DNA from: a virus
DNA: 24,003 nucleotides
Virus record (IMG/VR): IMGVR_UViG_3300017786_000141
Coordinates: 1 to 24,003 of that record
Strand: one strand, 5' to 3'
In this document: positions 23,104 to 24,003 of the stretch, one piece after another
How the letters are laid out: every line of letters begins with the position of its first letter
Numbering within the stretch: the stretch's first letter is position 1
The notes under the pieces: model-generated
The model's database searches: none
Told to the model about the DNA's origin: nothing
Seen by the model: only the letters and a program-made list of their open reading frames with translations
Program-made: the position numbers and the translations under genes

Positions 23104-24003
23104 ATGTCTAAAACCTACAGTTATAACAATGATATTTATTCTGAGGAGCAAGTATTAAAAGCTGCTCAAAATAAAAACTTAAGCATAGAGGAATATGTTA
23201 AGCAATACGGTATAAACGTTGCTGAAGACAAATATTCTTTGTCTAAAGCTGTAGATGATCCTGAAACTGAAGATGTTGATGAAAGTGTTTCGTATAGAGA
23301 TTTTTTAGCAGAGCAAAAAAGATTAAATGAAGAAAGACAATTAGTAGACTACGACACTTGGTTAAATGAATTTGCACCAAAAGATTTAGGTCCTGAAGCT
23401 GGCTCAATAGGTGATGAAAATTTTGGTTTTACAGCTGGTGTAGTTGATGCCTTTAGTATTCTTGGAGGTGCTATTGAAACTGTTGTTGATATGACACCTT
23501 TTGGAGATGGCGAGCCACCTAAAGAAATAGATGAAAATGTTAAAGCAAGAAAAAGAAAGTTAAAAGAAGAGAGGTTAAAAGGTTATGAAGCTTTTAAAAA
23601 CGAATACAATCCAGAATATCAACCAAGTAATATAACTCCTGACGTTGTTTATATGGCTGGCGATGTAAATAACTTTGGTAGAGTTGATTTTGGTGCAAAA
23701 GGTTTTACAGTAGAAGAAGTAAAATCTAATCCAAATCTTTTTTTAAGTGATGACAACAAAGTTTATCAAGTAAATCCTGACATAACAACTATTGGTGGTA
23801 TATCTAACGATGATTTAAAAAATGTATTTGGCGATGATTTATCTACTGATGATTTTTATAACTTTGCAGTTTGGTATGAGAATAGTGATGAAGCCAAAAA
23901 CTTAAGAGGAAAAAGAAAAGCAATATCTTCAGCAGGTATAACATCAGAACCTGTTGAAACAAAGCTTAAAGCTGATATTATTCAAAACTATTTATATTAT
24001 AAA
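23104..24003 (+). CDS. Large internal virion protein, N-terminal 300 residues (cut by right edge)
   Basis: The frame is open from ATG at 23104, after an AAATTTAAT leader, to the window end, so only the first 300 residues are visible. The N-terminus has YSEEQVLKAAQNKNLSIEEY (about 12-31), then VKQYGI. This short helical domain is common at the start of very long virion proteins in marine and Bacteroidota phages. A second feature is a hydrophobic, Gly-rich helix, AGVVDAFSILGGAIETVV (about 111-128). The rest is polar with acidic and Lys-rich helices and a FGDDLSTDDFYNFAVWYENS motif (about 240-259). Position after two internal-type genes suggests a T7 gp16-like ejection protein, which in such phages may carry a peptidoglycan hydrolase domain later in the chain. 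No such domain is in the visible part. Confidence 0.6.
   Translation, partial: MSKTYSYNNDIYSEEQVLKAAQNKNLSIEEYVKQYGINVAEDKYSLSKAVDDPETEDVDESVSYRDFLAEQKRLNEERQLVDYDTWLNEFAPKDLGPEAGSIGDENFGFTAGVVDAFSILGGAIETVVDMTPFGDGEPPKEIDENVKARKRKLKEERLKGYEAFKNEYNPEYQPSNITPDVVYMAGDVNNFGRVDFGAKGFTVEEVKSNPNLFLSDDNKVYQVNPDITTIGGISNDDLKNVFGDDLSTDDFYNFAVWYENSDEAKNLRGKRKAISSAGITSEPVETKLKADIIQNYLYYK

Noticed and set aside
1-24003. Stop-codon recoding, as seen in some crAss-like phages
   Set aside because: All genes read through with the standard code. TAA, TAG and TGA each end a gene at a sensible place, and no gene is broken by an in-frame TAG or TGA.
1-24003. tRNA genes, CRISPR arrays, insertion sequences, integrase or attachment sites
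   Set aside because: The non-coding gaps are all shorter than 80 bases, and none contains a cloverleaf, spaced repeats or terminal inverted repeats.

Overview
This window looks like the structural half of a lytic, short-tailed (podovirus-type) double-stranded DNA phage that infects a marine Bacteroidota (Flavobacteria-like) host. All fifteen genes lie on the + strand, packed with short gaps or start/stop overlaps. There are no tRNAs, replication genes, lysis genes, integrases or insertion sequences. The DNA is AT-rich. Starts follow A/T-rich leaders such as AAATTAAATATG with no Shine-Dalgarno motif, the usual pattern in Bacteroidota and their phages. Standard stops are used (mostly TAA, with TGA and TAG once each), so no recoding is visible.

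Layout. 3-1112: C-terminal part of the large terminase, nuclease domain included, cut by the left edge. 1109-3514: portal protein with a long glutamine-rich coiled-coil tail. 3543-4724: acidic scaffold-like protein. 4749-6251: major capsid protein, followed by a strong UUCG-loop terminator. 6325-7143: conserved protein of unknown function. 7149-7180: GC-rich segment that can form either of two exclusive hairpins. 7200-7364: 54-residue protein with a Cys-x-Cys motif. 7371-8087 and 8091-9242: two head-tail connector (ring/adaptor) candidates. 9246-14510: very large nozzle/muzzle-type tail protein. 14522-18661: large cysteine-rich putative tail fibre built on GCTD...DDGSC repeats typical of Bacteroidota surface proteins. 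18663-20976: three smaller fibre/appendage-type proteins. 21017-24003: three likely ejected internal virion proteins, the last cut by the right edge.

How the genes work together. The terminase packages DNA through the portal into a capsid assembled from scaffold and major capsid protein. Ring proteins and the nozzle close the portal. Fibre and appendage proteins contact the host surface. The glycine-rich, coiled-coil and large internal proteins probably enter the cell with the DNA, like T7 gp14-gp15-gp16 or the cargo proteins of crAss-like phages. The gene order, the roughly 800-residue portal with an extended C-terminus, the roughly 500-residue capsid protein and the huge nozzle resemble crAss-like phages and related uncultured marine phages. 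That relationship is an inference from gene order and remembered family features, not from a search.

I found no defence system, new enzyme or other clear new system. The most interesting material is protein architecture: host-like cysteine repeats in the fibre, a beta-type module repeated in two different virion genes, a shared calcium-loop-like motif in adjacent connector and nozzle genes, and the tiny Cys-x-Cys protein next to a possible RNA switch.
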